Source of the DNA: Bacillus sp. Cs-700
Lineage (GTDB): Bacteria > Bacillota > Bacilli > Bacillales > Guptibacillaceae
DNA length: 64,000 nucleotides
Assembly: GCF_011082085.1 (NCBI RefSeq)
Contig: NZ_CP041063.1
Span: forward strand, 2,542,001-2,606,000
Reading direction: 5' to 3'
Translations under genes and position numbers: made by a program
Part shown: positions 44,249 to 53,765 of the stretch, one piece after another
Layout: every line of letters starts with the position of its first letter
Numbering within the stretch: the stretch's first letter is position 1
Notes under the pieces: model-generated
Seen by the model: only the letters and a program-made list of their open reading frames with translations
Told to the model about the DNA's origin: nothing
Database searches by the model: none

Positions 44249-45578
44249 ATATCATTTTTGCTGCATATAAACCGCTTGCTGCTGCCTGTGATAAGGAATG
44301 CGTTTCTCCTGAGCAATCTCCAATTAAGAAAAATCCGCTTACATCTGTTTCAAAGGAATCATCCGTTGGTATTTTTGCTTCATAAAACTTTCCATCTATG
44401 CCATATAACAAGGTTTCTTCATCAATGGGCTCTCCTATCAACTTTTCGAGACTATCAAAAAACTCCCGAAGAGCATCCAGATAGATGTTTGGCACTTCAT
44501 CTATTAGGTTGCCAGCTTCTCCATCAAGAGAAGGAACAATTGAATTCGAACTCAGAATGTGAGACCTTGTCGCTTGCTGTTTTTTTAAATCTTGAAGACG
44601 CTGAACAACGATCCGATCTCTTCCCCTATTGATTCCACCTATCACTTGTTGAGCAACAAGGTCGGCCTCTTCTTTCGAAGAATAAAAAGATGGCACAAAT
44701 AAAGTAAAGTTTAAATTGTTTCCTGGGTTATCTTTTTCTCTCTTATTTTGCCCATCAGGCATCACAAAGCCTTGTTGATATTTCTTTATTATTCTGCCGT
44801 TCGGGTTCATGCAATACGTCGTTCCTTCGAATGCCTCTCTTTTGATATGAAGTTTCGTTTCAAACGTATCTTTTAAGATTGCCTCAAGCTGGTTCCCTCG
44901 CATTTCAACGCGAATTCCTAAATCTAGACGAGCAGGACCAGGTAGAAGACCAAGCTGTTCACATTGACGATACATCCACTCACTTCCGCTGTTTCCCGTT
45001 GATAGCACAACTTTCTTTGTTTTTATGTTTCCTTTTGAGGTATTTATTTCAAAGGATTCGCTTTTCACAATCGAATACACGTCTGTTTCAAACCACAAAT
45101 CAATTCGTTTCGTAAGAACCTCATACAAGCTTTGAAACACATGGTGAGATCGTTTCGTTCCAAGGTGTCTAACGGAAGTCGTTAACACCTCTAACCCTAC
45201 GCTTTTTGCATTAACCTCTAACTCTGGACTATGAGTATGATAGAGTTCAGCCTCTTCCCCACCAAAAGAACAAAGAATGCGGTCGACTTCCCACATCAGC
45301 TTTTCTGCTTGAACTGTTCCTATTTTTCTACCGAGACTACCACCAAAATCATTCGTATAATTAAACTTGCCTTCTGATTTACCAAGTCCAGCAAAACCGA
45401 TGTATTGATCACAAACGTCACATGAACATTCTTGTTTGGAACGAGCCTTACAGTTCCGTTCTGAGAGTTTCTTGCCTTTATCAATCAACATAATTTTGGA
45501 TTCTGGGTATCGCTTTGTCAGCTCGTATGCCATAAAAATCCCGCTTACTCCAGCTCCGATGATGGTTACATCATACAT
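44247..45578 (-). CDS. FAD-dependent dehydrogenase, COG2509-like
   Basis: A 443-residue flavoprotein. YDVTIIGAGVSGIFMAYELTKRYPESKIMLIDKGK binds FAD; the next segment ERNCKARSKQECSCDVC has four cysteines; GLGKSEGKFNYTNDFGG follows. VVLSTGNSGSEWM and the C-terminal GFFLIGDCSGETHSLSQAAASGLYAAK complete the cofactor site. Proteins of this layout are annotated as FAD-dependent dehydrogenases without known substrate. The cysteine cluster may bind a metal or Fe-S centre. The ATG at 45578 follows AGGGGG. Monocistronic. Confidence 0.75.
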   Translation of the reverse strand: MYDVTIIGAGVSGIFMAYELTKRYPESKIMLIDKGKKLSERNCKARSKQECSCDVCDQYIGFAGLGKSEGKFNYTNDFGGSLGRKIGTVQAEKLMWEVDRILCSFGGEEAELYHTHSPELEVNAKSVGLEVLTTSVRHLGTKRSHHVFQSLYEVLTKRIDLWFETDVYSIVKSESFEINTSKGNIKTKKVVLSTGNSGSEWMYRQCEQLGLLPGPARLDLGIRVEMRGNQLEAILKDTFETKLHIKREAFEGTTYCMNPNGRIIKKYQQGFVMPDGQNKREKDNPGNNLNFTLFVPSFYSSKEEADLVAQQVIGGINRGRDRIVVQRLQDLKKQQATRSHILSSNSIVPSLDGEAGNLIDEVPNIYLDALREFFDSLEKLIGEPIDEETLLYGIDGKFYEAKIPTDDSFETDVSGFFLIGDCSGETHSLSQAAASGLYAAKMI

Positions 45579-45672
45579 GATCAAACCCCCTACTTTAAAG
45601 TAGCATATCATTACGGTACCCTATCAGTCTCTATCTTTAGCACCCCTTCTATTGGAATGTTGCTTTGCACAT

Positions 45673-45700
45673 TAAAAAAGCCCCACACCGGGGGCTTTAC
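45673..45700 (-). terminator. Terminator after the antiporter gene
   Basis: AAAAAAGCCCC-ACACC-GGGGGCTTT; reverse-strand T-run beyond the stop codon. Confidence 0.85.
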
Positions 45701-47580
45701 TCATCTTCTAAATGATGTTCTTTTTCTTTCTCGGTTTTCTCATCGGTACGCTGTTTATCAAGCTTTTCACGGATGCGATTAAATTCCTTACTTGGCGGCA
45801 TCAGGCTTACAAGTACATCGCCTGCTTCCGCTCTCGTTTGAGAATCGTGAGCGAAAAATTCTAAGCTACCAGAAGGTTTCTTCACAAAGAGCATGATTGT
45901 TTCTTCATCTCGTTCTTTCAAATACCGATCATACGTATACTGCTGAGTAATGTTTGTTTTACGAAAAACATAGCCACTCTCTACTTTACGATTCAAGGTC
46001 TCCCACGTTGCTCCTTCTTTAAACGCCACGCGTCCACCAATCGTATGAACAAGCTCTTCAAGATCGTCGCCTCGATCGTTTCGTAAACTTAACTGGAAAA
46101 GGTTATTCCGTCCAATTTCAGGAACGAATGTTGTACAAACAAGTGCGTTATAAGAATCGAGCTCAGTTGCCGCAATCATGTACTCGTAAGGCGTTAAATC
46201 CAGACGATATTCGGTTTGTTCAGAAAGAATTTCTCCTCTATAAAACGGTACGCCTGCTTTTCTCGTTGTAAGCAGCCTTTGCCATGATGAATCCGTGATT
46301 AACACTGGGATCTTTAATTCTTTTAATGTTTTAGAAAGTGCCGTTGAGAACGTACTTCCTCCAACGATTAGAACTCCCGGTTGACCGTCACTTGCAAGAC
46401 CAAGCTTCTCTGCCGTCCAACGAATGGAAAATCCATGAACAACAACCGTTGCAAATACTAATGCAAATGTGAGAGACATTAGGATTTTTGCATCTTCAAA
46501 TCCAGCATCAAGCAACACGCTTGCAAAGTAACTTGCCACAGTTAATGCGACGATTCCTCGTGGCGCAATCCAGCCAACAAGCGTCTTTTCCTGCCAGGAT
46601 AAATCCGTTCCAATCGTGGATAACCAGATGGAAATTGGTCTTACCACAAATAGCATAAGTAGGACAAAGGCAAGGATTTGCCAATGAAAGATCTCAAGTA
46701 ATGTGTCAACGGATAAGGAAGCGGTTAGCATGATGAAGATCGTTGAGATTAAAAGAACTGAAATGTTTTCTTTAAAATGTCTCATATCATCAATCGATGA
46801 AATATGCATGTTCGCTAGCGTAATCCCCATTGCCGTAACTGCAAGCAACCCCGTTTCATGCGTAATTTCATCAGATACCGCAAAACAAAGGATAACGACA
46901 GCAAAAACGACTGGAGATTTTAAGAATTCAGGAACATATCCCTTCTCAAACATCCACCCAATCCCACGTCCACATAGGAACCCAAATAGCGTTGCAAAAA
47001 GAGATCCTAAGAAAAAGACGAGAAGAACGGTAGCCGTTGCTTCCTCTACTTTTAGAAATTTAATAATTTCAAATGCAAAAACAGCAAGAAGTGCACCAAG
47101 CGGATCGACAATGATCCCTTCCCACTTTAATATTTTTGCAGGTCTTGGCTTTAGTTTGGCTTGTCGTAAGAGCGGTAAAATAACGGTTGGACCGGTTACA
47201 ATAAACAACCCGCCTATTACAAACGCAACACCCCAAGACAACCCTGCAACATAGTGCGCTGACAGTGAACCCAACAGCCATGCTAGAAATGCGCCTACCG
47301 TTACAATTCTTCCAACCGGGCGACCAAGGCCCTTAATTTCTCTAAAATCAAGATTTAGACTGCCTTCAAATAAAATGATAGCTACTGCAATCGATACGAA
47401 TGGATCAAATAAATCTCCAAATACATCTTCTGGGTGAAGGAAGCCAAAAATTGGCCCGACAAGCAAACCAATAATAGACATAACGACAATGGCAGGGAAG
47501 TGAAAACGCCAGGCAACCCATTGCGAAAAGATGCCGAGGGCACCAACAAGCATAATATTAAATAAAATCGAATCGACCAT
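45697..47580 (-). CDS. NhaP-type Na+(K+)/H+ antiporter with C-terminal TrkA-like domain
   Basis: A 627-residue CPA1 antiporter. Residues 1-390 hold about twelve membrane helices with ITGP-like VTGPTVILPLLRQAKLKP, GIIVDPLGALLAVFAFE (ion-binding aspartate) and GWIAPRGIVALTVASYFA. Residues 400-530 form a TrkA-N-like nucleotide-binding region (GVLIVGGSTFSTALSKTLKEL), then a TrkA-C-like part and a charged tail. It exports sodium or potassium against protons, gated perhaps by a nucleotide. The ATG at 47580 follows a strong AAGGAGG; 36 upstream in-frame codons are unsupported. Confidence 0.88.
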   Translation of the reverse strand: MVDSILFNIMLVGALGIFSQWVAWRFHFPAIVVMSIIGLLVGPIFGFLHPEDVFGDLFDPFVSIAVAIILFEGSLNLDFREIKGLGRPVGRIVTVGAFLAWLLGSLSAHYVAGLSWGVAFVIGGLFIVTGPTVILPLLRQAKLKPRPAKILKWEGIIVDPLGALLAVFAFEIIKFLKVEEATATVLLVFFLGSLFATLFGFLCGRGIGWMFEKGYVPEFLKSPVVFAVVILCFAVSDEITHETGLLAVTAMGITLANMHISSIDDMRHFKENISVLLISTIFIMLTASLSVDTLLEIFHWQILAFVLLMLFVVRPISIWLSTIGTDLSWQEKTLVGWIAPRGIVALTVASYFASVLLDAGFEDAKILMSLTFALVFATVVVHGFSIRWTAEKLGLASDGQPGVLIVGGSTFSTALSKTLKELKIPVLITDSSWQRLLTTRKAGVPFYRGEILSEQTEYRLDLTPYEYMIAATELDSYNALVCTTFVPEIGRNNLFQLSLRNDRGDDLEELVHTIGGRVAFKEGATWETLNRKVESGYVFRKTNITQQYTYDRYLKERDEETIMLFVKKPSGSLEFFAHDSQTRAEAGDVLVSLMPPSKEFNRIREKLDKQRTDEKTEKEKEHHLEDE

Positions 47581-47890
47581 GGATAGCCTCCTTATGTTTA
47601 ACAACTGCTCGTGCTTCATTCTTATTCTGCCCTTCGCACTAACTTCACTATAATCGAATTGAACAGAAATGTTTGAAAATATGCTCACAATTGGCTAAAT
47701 TAGTAAAAAACGAAACACCTATTACATGTCGTCATTTTATATGTAATTGGTACGATAAGGCAACTATCTACTCTTTTCAATCAAAAGAACTATTAGCAAG
47801 GAAATATGTAAAAGAAATAGTACCCTTTAATTGGTTAAACCAATCCATGTCCATACTAGTTTATTTTATTGTCACATAAATAACAGCTAA
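47581..47890. other. AT-rich intergenic region between antiporter and topB
   Basis: No reading frame, riboswitch or repeat is convincing. It must hold the antiporter promoter (TATAGT on the reverse strand near 47651 is a candidate -10). Confidence 0.4.
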
Positions 47891-47921
47891 ATGAAAAAAG
47901 AAGCAGGTCACCATGCTCCCT
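47891..47921 (-). terminator. Weak terminator after topB
   Basis: Reverse-strand ACAGG-n-CCTG stem with internal mismatches followed by TTCTTTTTTC. Confidence 0.45.
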
Positions 47922-47922
47922 G

Positions 47923-50085
47923 TTATTTATCTTGATCTAATTTTAATTTCGCTAATGCATCAGCTAGAGCTGTATTAACCGGCTCGTCCTTCTGCTGGTT
48001 TTTCATATAGCTTGAAACATCTTTCTTCGTCGCTTTTGTATTTTTTTCTTTTTTGCGTCGTTCATTAAATGTCGACAGTTTCTCACGATGACCGCACTTG
48101 CATATAAAGGTTTGGGCATCACCTTGTCCATGAAGCTCAAGTTTCTTTTTACACTTTGGACACCTTGCGTTAGTTACTTTGCTTTTCCCTTTGCGATAGC
48201 CACATTCACGATCCTGACAAACAAGCATTTTACCTTTTTTACTTTTTACTTCAAGCATCAAATACCCACAATCAGGACATTTCGTTCCTGTTACGTTATC
48301 ATGCTTATATTTCTTCTTACTTGACTTGATTTTCTGAACGGTTTCGTTAGCATAGGCTTTCATCTCTTCAATAAATGCCTGCTTTGAAAGGTTACCTTTG
48401 CCAATCGCTTCAAGCTTTTGCTCCCATTCTGCAGTTAAAGCAGGTGATTGCAATTCATCCGGAACGATCTCAAGTAATTGCTTACCTTTTGATGTAATCG
48501 TTAAATCTTTTCCATTCTTTTCAATTAAAAAGCTATTAAATAATTTCTCAATTATATCCGCACGAGTTGCAACGGTTCCAAGTCCACCGGTTTCACCGAG
48601 CGTTTTTGCCAGCTTGTTATCTTGCATGCTTAAAAATTGAGCTGGCTTTTCCATCGCAGTTAACAGTGTTCCTTCGTTAAAACGAGGCGGAGGATTGGTT
48701 TTCCCTTCTGTTCTTGTTAGAGAGAGCACGCGAAGTTCCTGGCCCTCTTTAAGCTCAGGAAGCACCACATCCGCTTCCTCTGTCTCGTATATTTCTTTCC
48801 AACCGGCGGAAAGCACTCTTTTTCCTTTGGCATCAAAGTTTGCTTCACCAATCTTAGCCTTTACCGTCACTTGCTCGTATTCAAATGGCTCGTATAATGC
48901 GGCTACAAACCGTTTAACAATCAAATCATATACTTTCCGATCCTTATCACTAAGTTCTCGAATAACGGGCGTTTGCTCCGTCGGAATAATCGCATGATGA
49001 TCGGATACTTTTCGATCATCAATAATATGCTTCCCCGTTTGAATCGTTTTACCGAGTACTTTTCGCGCTGCTTTCTCATAAGACGCTACAGCTTCTAATC
49101 TTTCTTTCAACGTGTCTTTCATATCAGAAGAAAGAAAGCGTGAATCTGTTCTCGGATACGTAACTAGTTTGTGCTGTTCATACAATCGCTGGGTGGCTGA
49201 AAGTGTTTCTTTCGCAGAAAATCCAAAACGTTTGTGCGCGTCTCTTTGTAGTTCAGTTAAGTCATACAATCCAGGCGCAAACGTCTTTTTCTTTGCTTTT
49301 TTAACTTCTTGTATTCGCGCTTGTTTACCTGATAACTGCTTAAGGTCAGAATCAATTCGTTCACGATCGAATACGCGTGAATCGTTTGATTTTGAATCCC
49401 GATACGTTAGTGTAAAACCATCCACCACTGCTGCCATTCCATAATACGGTTCAGGTTGAAAGGACTTGATTTCTTCCTCACGCTTCGCAATCATCGAAAG
49501 CGTAGGCGTTTGCACTCTTCCACTTGAAAGCTGTGCATTGTATTTTGTAGTAAGCGCACGAGTTGCATTAAGACCTACATACCAATCTGCTTCAGATCTT
49601 GCTGCAGCTGCTTGATAAAGGTTTGTGTATTGGTTGGCATTTTTTAGATTTTTAAACCCATCACGAATCGCCTTATCTGTGACGGATGAGATCCACAACC
49701 TCTTTAGTGGTTTTTTAGCTCGCGCTTTTTCAATAATCCAACGCGCCACTAACTCCCCTTCTCTTCCGGCATCCGTTGCAATCACAATTTCACTTACATC
49801 ATTACGGTTCATTTGCGTTTTCACAACGCTAAATTGTTTTCCACTTCTTTTAATAACCACAAGTTTCAACGGGGCTGGAAGCATCGGCAAATCCTCTAAC
49901 TTCCACGACTTGTATGCCTCATCATAAACTTCAGGATCAGCAAGCGTCACTAGATGACCAAGTGCCCACGTTACAATATAGCGATCTCCTTCAAGAAAGC
50001 CATTTCCACCTTTTGTACAATTCAATACTCTCGCGATATCACGTCCAACAGAGGGCTTTTCTGCAAGAATGAGTTGTTTACCCAC
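47923..50085 (-). CDS. topB: DNA topoisomerase III
   Basis: A 720-residue type IA topoisomerase, close to the B. subtilis length. KQLILAEKPSVGRDIARVL and TDAGREGELVARWI form the Toprim metal site; the catalytic tyrosine is in LVTYPRTDSRFLS; SSGRVQTPTLSMI is conserved. The C-terminus has cysteine pairs for about two zinc ribbons (CPDCGYLML, CQDRECGYRK, CPKCKKKLEL, CKCGH). It decatenates DNA and resolves recombination intermediates. The start is GTG at 50085, nine bases after GGAG; the longer frame to 50109 begins with an unsupported TTG. Confidence 0.95.
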   Translation of the reverse strand: MGKQLILAEKPSVGRDIARVLNCTKGGNGFLEGDRYIVTWALGHLVTLADPEVYDEAYKSWKLEDLPMLPAPLKLVVIKRSGKQFSVVKTQMNRNDVSEIVIATDAGREGELVARWIIEKARAKKPLKRLWISSVTDKAIRDGFKNLKNANQYTNLYQAAAARSEADWYVGLNATRALTTKYNAQLSSGRVQTPTLSMIAKREEEIKSFQPEPYYGMAAVVDGFTLTYRDSKSNDSRVFDRERIDSDLKQLSGKQARIQEVKKAKKKTFAPGLYDLTELQRDAHKRFGFSAKETLSATQRLYEQHKLVTYPRTDSRFLSSDMKDTLKERLEAVASYEKAARKVLGKTIQTGKHIIDDRKVSDHHAIIPTEQTPVIRELSDKDRKVYDLIVKRFVAALYEPFEYEQVTVKAKIGEANFDAKGKRVLSAGWKEIYETEEADVVLPELKEGQELRVLSLTRTEGKTNPPPRFNEGTLLTAMEKPAQFLSMQDNKLAKTLGETGGLGTVATRADIIEKLFNSFLIEKNGKDLTITSKGKQLLEIVPDELQSPALTAEWEQKLEAIGKGNLSKQAFIEEMKAYANETVQKIKSSKKKYKHDNVTGTKCPDCGYLMLEVKSKKGKMLVCQDRECGYRKGKSKVTNARCPKCKKKLELHGQGDAQTFICKCGHREKLSTFNERRKKEKNTKATKKDVSSYMKNQQKDEPVNTALADALAKLKLDQDK

Positions 50086-50179
50086 AATACCAATCTCCTC
50101 AAATTTCAATTATTTCTCTATCATACCAGCTTCAATGTTACACGTGAAACATTACAAATCAATTGTCCTGTTTAACAAA

Positions 50180-50205
50180 CAAAAAAGAAGATGTCTTCCA
50201 TCTCC
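50180..50205 (-). terminator. Terminator after cupin/HD-GYP gene
   Basis: Reverse-strand AGATG-GAAGA-CATCT stem followed by TCTTTTTT. Confidence 0.65.
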
Positions 50206-50211
50206 CTTCGA

Positions 50212-51120
50212 CTAGTTGCTATTCAGAATGCCTTCTTCAATTAAAACCGCTTCAAGAGCATCGACCACTTCAGCATCGTATAAGACGCCTGAAAGACGTT
50301 TTAATTCATTCATAGCATATTCAGGTGTATAGGCTTTTCGATATGAACGGTCGTCCGTCATCGCATCATAGGAATCACTAACACCAATAATTTTGGCACC
50401 AATCGTGATCTCTTCATCCTTCAAACCATCTGGGTAACCAGAACCGTTGAGGCGCTCGTGGTGCTGATGAATAATCGTGCTAATATCAGAATAATAAGAG
50501 TCTTTCACCATCTCTGCACCATCGGCTGGATGCTTTTTTATAATCTCATATTCCTCATCCGTAAGACCGCCCGTCTTATTAAGAATTTCTTCAGGAACTT
50601 TAATTTTACCTACGTCGTGGAGGACTGAAGCGACAATTAGGGTATCTAACTCATCTTTTAAAAGGTTAAGTTTTTTTCCTATTTTTATACTACTATTTTG
50701 TACTCTAACACTATGTTTAAAAGTGTATCTATCCTTTTCTTCAACCTTACTAACTACTTCTAGAAGTAATGATACCTTTTGACTAATTAAATGGAAAACG
50801 GACTCATTTATCATCCAAATCATCGAGACTTCAGAAGCAGCTTCAAAAAAAACGATTTCTTTGAGATCTTTCACAAAAAAGTAATCGTCTTTTTTCAAAG
50901 TAATGGATAGTTCTTCACATACCAGTTCACCTTCTAAAATATAAAAGAATTCAAAACTTTCGGGGTTGTTACCTGGATATAGATAAAAAGTGGTTCCTTC
51001 ATATACCACTTGTTTCATAACCTCAATACCAGAACCTCTACCTAATAAACTAAGTTTGGCAGATTCTTGCACAACTTCTTCCATACACTCCTGCTTACGC
51101 CCTATAGATAAGCCGTCCAA
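50212..51120 (-). CDS. Cupin/HD-GYP domain protein, putative cyclic-di-GMP phosphodiesterase
   Basis: About 302 residues. Residues 15-110 look like a small cupin barrel (GTTFYLYPGNNPESFEFFYILEGELVCEE, LKKDDYFFVKDL). Residues 125-295 are an HD-GYP domain: HSVRVQNSSIKIGKKL, LHDVGKIKVPEEILNKTGGLTDEE, HQHHERLNGSGYPDGLKDEE, VSDSYDAMTDDRSYRKA. All metal-binding residues are kept. A cupin sensor on HD-GYP is less usual than GAF or REC. The start is uncertain: TTG 51120 has GAGGTG five bases upstream, while ATG 51150 has none. Confidence 0.8.
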   Translation of the reverse strand: MDGLSIGRKQECMEEVVQESAKLSLLGRGSGIEVMKQVVYEGTTFYLYPGNNPESFEFFYILEGELVCEELSITLKKDDYFFVKDLKEIVFFEAASEVSMIWMINESVFHLISQKVSLLLEVVSKVEEKDRYTFKHSVRVQNSSIKIGKKLNLLKDELDTLIVASVLHDVGKIKVPEEILNKTGGLTDEEYEIIKKHPADGAEMVKDSYYSDISTIIHQHHERLNGSGYPDGLKDEEITIGAKIIGVSDSYDAMTDDRSYRKAYTPEYAMNELKRLSGVLYDAEVVDALEAVLIEEGILNSN

Positions 51121-51186
51121 ATTTACACCTCTTTTTTCCCTAACGTACATTTTCTATATATCTTATTATATAGTACTAGACATATA

Positions 51187-51217
51187 ATAAAAAGCACCTC
51201 AAAAGAGATGCTTTTTC
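51187..51217 (-). terminator. Terminator after secreted coiled-coil protein gene
   Basis: AAAAAGCA-CTC-AAAA-GAG-TGCTTTTT hairpin. Confidence 0.85.
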
Positions 51218-51219
51218 AG

Positions 51220-51702
51220 TTAAACTCCTACAATTTGAATCGGATCAACCCATACCCAACGGTCTGCAATCTGCACATATACCCATGAACATTCTGCTTG
51301 TATGCCTTCTTTTGCAGCTTCCTCAATCATGTCTGCAGTCATTTTGTTTGTTTTGTCGATTAGATCACCAATTAGTTTATCAAGATCATTGTTGTACTTT
51401 GCAGTAAGCGCTGCTTTTTTTGTCTTTACTTCCTTTTCAAGCTTCGCAATGTCCGCTTCTGATGCTCCATTTTGTCTAGCCATTTCTAATTTTGCATCTA
51501 GCTTTGCTGTTTCTAGAGAAAGCGCTGACAATAGTTTGTCACCTTTAGACTGTGCTACTTGGATTTCTTGTTCAATTGCTACATTCGTTTCTTCAATTTT
51601 TTGTAATATCTCAGTGTTGTCATTTTCTGCTGCGAAAACCCCGGTACCCATAAACATAAAGAGTGCTACTACTGAAAATAAGGCGACAATGAACTTTTTC
51701 AT
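51220..51702 (-). CDS. Secreted coiled-coil protein, unknown
   Basis: A 160-residue exported protein. Residues 1-25 are a signal peptide ending VFAA. Residues 30-135 are lysine/glutamate/alanine-rich and predicted to be one long coiled coil. The last 24 residues change character: AECSWVYVQIADRWVWVDPIQIVGV is rich in Trp and Val with one cysteine. The ATG at 51702 follows GGGAGG; 20 upstream in-frame codons are unsupported. No family recognised. A role at the cell surface is likely but unspecified. Confidence 0.65.
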   Translation of the reverse strand: MKKFIVALFSVVALFMFMGTGVFAAENDNTEILQKIEETNVAIEQEIQVAQSKGDKLLSALSLETAKLDAKLEMARQNGASEADIAKLEKEVKTKKAALTAKYNNDLDKLIGDLIDKTNKMTADMIEEAAKEGIQAECSWVYVQIADRWVWVDPIQIVGV

Positions 51703-51891
51703 TTTAATCCTCCCTAATAAACTAGTATGTGTGAAAAGATAGATCTGGGTCATACCTCCCACTAATCAACACTATACGGTAAATTTTTCTAGAAATCTAT
51801 TCATATTTACCCTAATGATTCGACAATTTTGGTAAATTATAGATAATACAACGACTTTGGTGTGTATTTCCATCTGTAAACCTACCGAAAT

Positions 51892-51916
51892 AGACAGCCG
51901 CAAAGCACGGCTGTCT
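51892..51916 (-). terminator. Hairpin after alpha-glucosidase gene
   Basis: GACAGCC-n9-GGCTGTC stem; the following T-run on the reverse strand is poor, so termination strength is uncertain. Confidence 0.5.
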
Positions 51917-51930
51917 TCTAATGAAATATG

Positions 51931-53586
51931 CTAAAGACGATAGACTCTTGCCTCATAAGGCTTTAATACAATAGAATCATTCACTTCTTCAATAACAGGA
52001 TAGTTGTTCAAAAGCAGTTGGTGCATCTCCAACGTAAGATTCGAATCAAATACAGCTGGCTCGATCGATAGATTTGTGAGAACAAGAACTTTGTCATCCG
52101 CTGTTGTTCTAGTATAAGCATAAATTTGCGGATCATCTTCAAGTAGTAAATCATAGTTTCCGTAGGTGAAAACAAGATTGTTTTTCTTCAGCTCAATCAT
52201 CTTCTTATAGAAAGATAGAATTGAGTGATCATCAGCTTCTTGCCTCTCAACATTTATATCCGTATAGTTTGGATTTACTTTCAACCACGGTGTTCCAGAA
52301 GAAAAGCCAGCGTTATTATCGGCATTCCACTGCATTGGTGTTCGGCTATTATCACGAGAAGAAGCCCAAATTACTTTCATAATAGCATCATGAGCTACTC
52401 CTGCTTCTCGCTGAATACGGTAACGATTTTTGTCGGCTACATCATCATAATCTTCAATAGAAGGGTATTGAACATTGGTCATACCAATTTCTTGCCCCTG
52501 ATAAATAAATGGCGTTCCTTGCATAAGGAAATACATCGCTCCCATTGAAGTGGCACTTTCTCTCCAATATTCCTGATCGTTCCCCCATGTTGACACGACA
52601 CGTGGCTTATCGTGATTCTCAACAAACAAGGCATTCCACCCTTTGTTTTCAAGACCCTTTTGCCAACGTGTTAGCACTTTTTTTAGTGAGACAATATCAA
52701 GATCAGGTTTTTCCTCGGCATCCCATAATCCAAGATGTTCGAATTGAAAAATCATGTTCATTTTGCCGTCTTTTTCATCTACCCATTGATCAGCTTCATC
52801 AATGCTTACACCATTCGCTTCTCCAACCGTCATCACATCGTACTTCGAATACGTTTCATCCTTAAATTCCTGAAGGAACTTCTGTATTCCCTTTTGGTTC
52901 ATATGCATATCAAATGAAGATACATACTTCTCTTTTTTAGGGTTCGGCATATCAGGAAGCCCTGAACGCTTCTTAATGTGGCTGATGGCGTCGATACGGA
53001 AACCATCGATTCCCTTATCAAGCCACCAGTTAACCGTGTCATACAGCGCTTCGCGAACATCAGGATTTTCCCAGTTCACATCTGGCTGTTTCGTTGAGAA
53101 GACGTGGAGAAAATATTGATCTGTTTTCTGATCATATTCCCATGCCGATCCTCCGAAAATACTTTCCCAGTTATTTGGCTCCTTACCGTTCTTTCCATCG
53201 CGCCAAATGTACCAATCACGCTTCGGATCTTCTTTCGATGAACGGGATTCAATAAACCACTGGTGCTCATCACTTGTGTGGTTTAAAACAAGATCAATGA
53301 TCAATTTCATATCTCGTTTGTGAACTTCTTTTAACAACAAATCAAAGTCTTGCATTGTTCCAAAATCTTCCATAATGTCCTGGTAATCAGAAATGTCATA
53401 CCCATTATCATCGTTAGGAGATTTGTACATTGGACATATCCAAATCACATCGATGCCAAGATCTTTAATATAATCTAACCTCTGAATAACGCCTTGTAAG
53501 TCACCAATACCATCACCGTTTGAATCCTGGAAGCTTCGTGGATAAATTTGATAGCCTACAGCTTCTTTCCACCAGATTCTTTTCAT
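51931..53586 (-). CDS. Alpha-glucosidase (GH13), maltase type
   Basis: A 551-residue cytosolic enzyme. The nucleophile Asp199 is in DGFRIDAISH, the acid/base Glu256 in TVGEANGV and the third acid in VENHDKPR. The residue after the nucleophile is Ala200; in this subfamily Ala goes with alpha-1,4-glucosidases and Val with oligo-1,6-glucosidases, so maltose-type substrates are favoured. The text closely resembles the Geobacillus alpha-glucosidase. The ATG at 53586 follows GAGGTG. A LacI-type palindrome lies upstream. No maltose transporter or regulator adjoins. Confidence 0.92.
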   Translation of the reverse strand: MKRIWWKEAVGYQIYPRSFQDSNGDGIGDLQGVIQRLDYIKDLGIDVIWICPMYKSPNDDNGYDISDYQDIMEDFGTMQDFDLLLKEVHKRDMKLIIDLVLNHTSDEHQWFIESRSSKEDPKRDWYIWRDGKNGKEPNNWESIFGGSAWEYDQKTDQYFLHVFSTKQPDVNWENPDVREALYDTVNWWLDKGIDGFRIDAISHIKKRSGLPDMPNPKKEKYVSSFDMHMNQKGIQKFLQEFKDETYSKYDVMTVGEANGVSIDEADQWVDEKDGKMNMIFQFEHLGLWDAEEKPDLDIVSLKKVLTRWQKGLENKGWNALFVENHDKPRVVSTWGNDQEYWRESATSMGAMYFLMQGTPFIYQGQEIGMTNVQYPSIEDYDDVADKNRYRIQREAGVAHDAIMKVIWASSRDNSRTPMQWNADNNAGFSSGTPWLKVNPNYTDINVERQEADDHSILSFYKKMIELKKNNLVFTYGNYDLLLEDDPQIYAYTRTTADDKVLVLTNLSIEPAVFDSNLTLEMHQLLLNNYPVIEEVNDSIVLKPYEARVYRL

Positions 53587-53624
53587 ATCTCTACACCTCA
53601 TCTATTTAGTAAAGTTCGTAAAGT

Positions 53625-53636
53625 GCAAACGTTTGC
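53625..53636. promoter_or_regulatory. LacI/CcpA-type palindrome upstream of alpha-glucosidase
   Basis: GCAAACGTTTGC, a perfect 12-base palindrome with central CG, lies 39 bases before the start codon. It fits both maltose-repressor (MalR) operators and the cre consensus. Confidence 0.6.
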
Positions 53637-53765
53637 CTAAAATTCGATAAAAAAAGCGCTTTCTTTTTTGCGTATTTACTTCTACCTACTTTTAGTTTAC
53701 TTGGATTTGACTCATTTATCAATATGAATCTGAAAGTATTTTTTAGGTCGCAACGTTAGATGCTA

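Noticed and set aside
47581-47688. 36-residue N-terminal extension of the antiporter
   Set aside because: The strong AAGGAGG before 47580 and the membrane-protein start there make the extension unlikely.
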